Shown here: positions 5,489 through 5,569 of the stretch, one piece after another
Position numbering within the stretch: the stretch's first letter is position 1
Layout of the letters: each line of letters starts with the position of its first letter
From: Dictyoglomota bacterium
Lineage (GTDB): Bacteria > Dictyoglomota > Dictyoglomia > Dictyoglomales > Dictyoglomaceae
DNA: 5,569 nucleotides
NCBI GenBank assembly: GCA_029776735.1
Contig: JAKOUL010000130.1
Coordinates: 1-5,569 of the forward strand
Direction of reading: 5' to 3'
Position numbers and translations under genes: made by a program
The notes under the pieces: model-generated
Told to the model about the DNA's origin: nothing
Seen by the model: only the letters and a program-made list of their open reading frames with translations
Databases searched by the model: none

Positions 5489-5569
5489 ATGTCAGGACAT
5501 TCCAAATGGGCAAATATTAAACATAGGAAAGCTTCAGCAGATGCTAAAAAAGGCAAATTATTCTCTAAC
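5489..5569 (+). CDS. yebC: YebC/PmpR family protein, N-terminal fragment (runs off window)
   Basis: Only the first 27 codons are present. They read [14 protein letters not shown] and then a Ala/Lys-rich stretch ending KLFSN, which is the nearly invariant N-terminus of the YebC/TACO1 family. Family members are about 240-250 residues. They have been described both as DNA-binding regulators (PmpR) and as ribosome-associated factors that relieve stalling at proline-rich stretches. In many bacteria yebC is followed by ruvC-ruvA-ruvB, but the following gene lies outside the window. The start is set by AGGAGG at 5475-5480 and the gene has its own good promoter at 5414-5442. Cut by the window edge, not truncated in the genome as far as can be seen. 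Confidence 0.93.
   Translation, partial: MSGHSKWANIKHRKASADAKKGKLFSN

Overview
The window is AT-rich, tightly packed bacterial DNA: six protein genes plus the first 27 codons of a seventh, with only two intergenic gaps (about 149 and 105 bp). Arg is mostly AGA/AGG, Ile is often ATA, and the proteins are rich in Lys, Glu and Ile. That pattern fits an anaerobic thermophile. The protein style reminds me of Dictyoglomus, but this is an impression, and a thermophilic clostridial-type organism cannot be excluded. I see no RNA gene, mobile element or CRISPR.

Layout. (1) A minus-strand operon runs from about 2672 leftwards: a SIS-domain GlmS-isomerase-like enzyme without the glutaminase half (2654-1623), a divergent-PAP2 (DUF212/YuiD-type) membrane protein (1623-1153), and a GT4 glycosyltransferase resembling diacylglycerol glucosyltransferases (1156 to beyond position 1). 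The genes overlap by 1 and 4 bp, so they are probably translationally coupled. (2) A divergent intergenic region (2655-2803) carries a strong sigma-70-type promoter for that operon, a perfect 13-bp palindrome next to its -35 box, and weaker promoter candidates for the opposite direction. (3) A plus-strand pair follows: a membrane-anchored NusG domain II protein (2804-3151) overlapping by 4 bp the bifunctional NAD(P)H-hydrate repair enzyme Nnr (3148-4701). (4) A minus-strand HAD-IIB phosphatase (5383-4670) converges on nnr and overlaps it tail to tail by 32 bp. A terminator-like hairpin for the nnr transcript lies inside the HAD coding sequence. (5) A second divergent region (5384-5488) has two back-to-back promoters whose -35 boxes occupy the same 7 bp. 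One serves the HAD gene, apparently as a leaderless or near-leaderless mRNA; the other serves yebC, which runs off the right edge.

How they may work together. The left operon could be a small envelope glycolipid module (sugar-phosphate enzyme, putative phosphatase-like membrane protein, glycosyltransferase), but this is inferred from coupling and family resemblance only. Nnr is metabolite-damage repair; its coupling to an extracytoplasmic NusG domain II protein has no evident functional reason. The most unusual signals are regulatory: the shared -35 boxes, the near-leaderless HAD gene, two genes lacking a Shine-Dalgarno sequence, and the nnr terminator candidate embedded in its neighbour.
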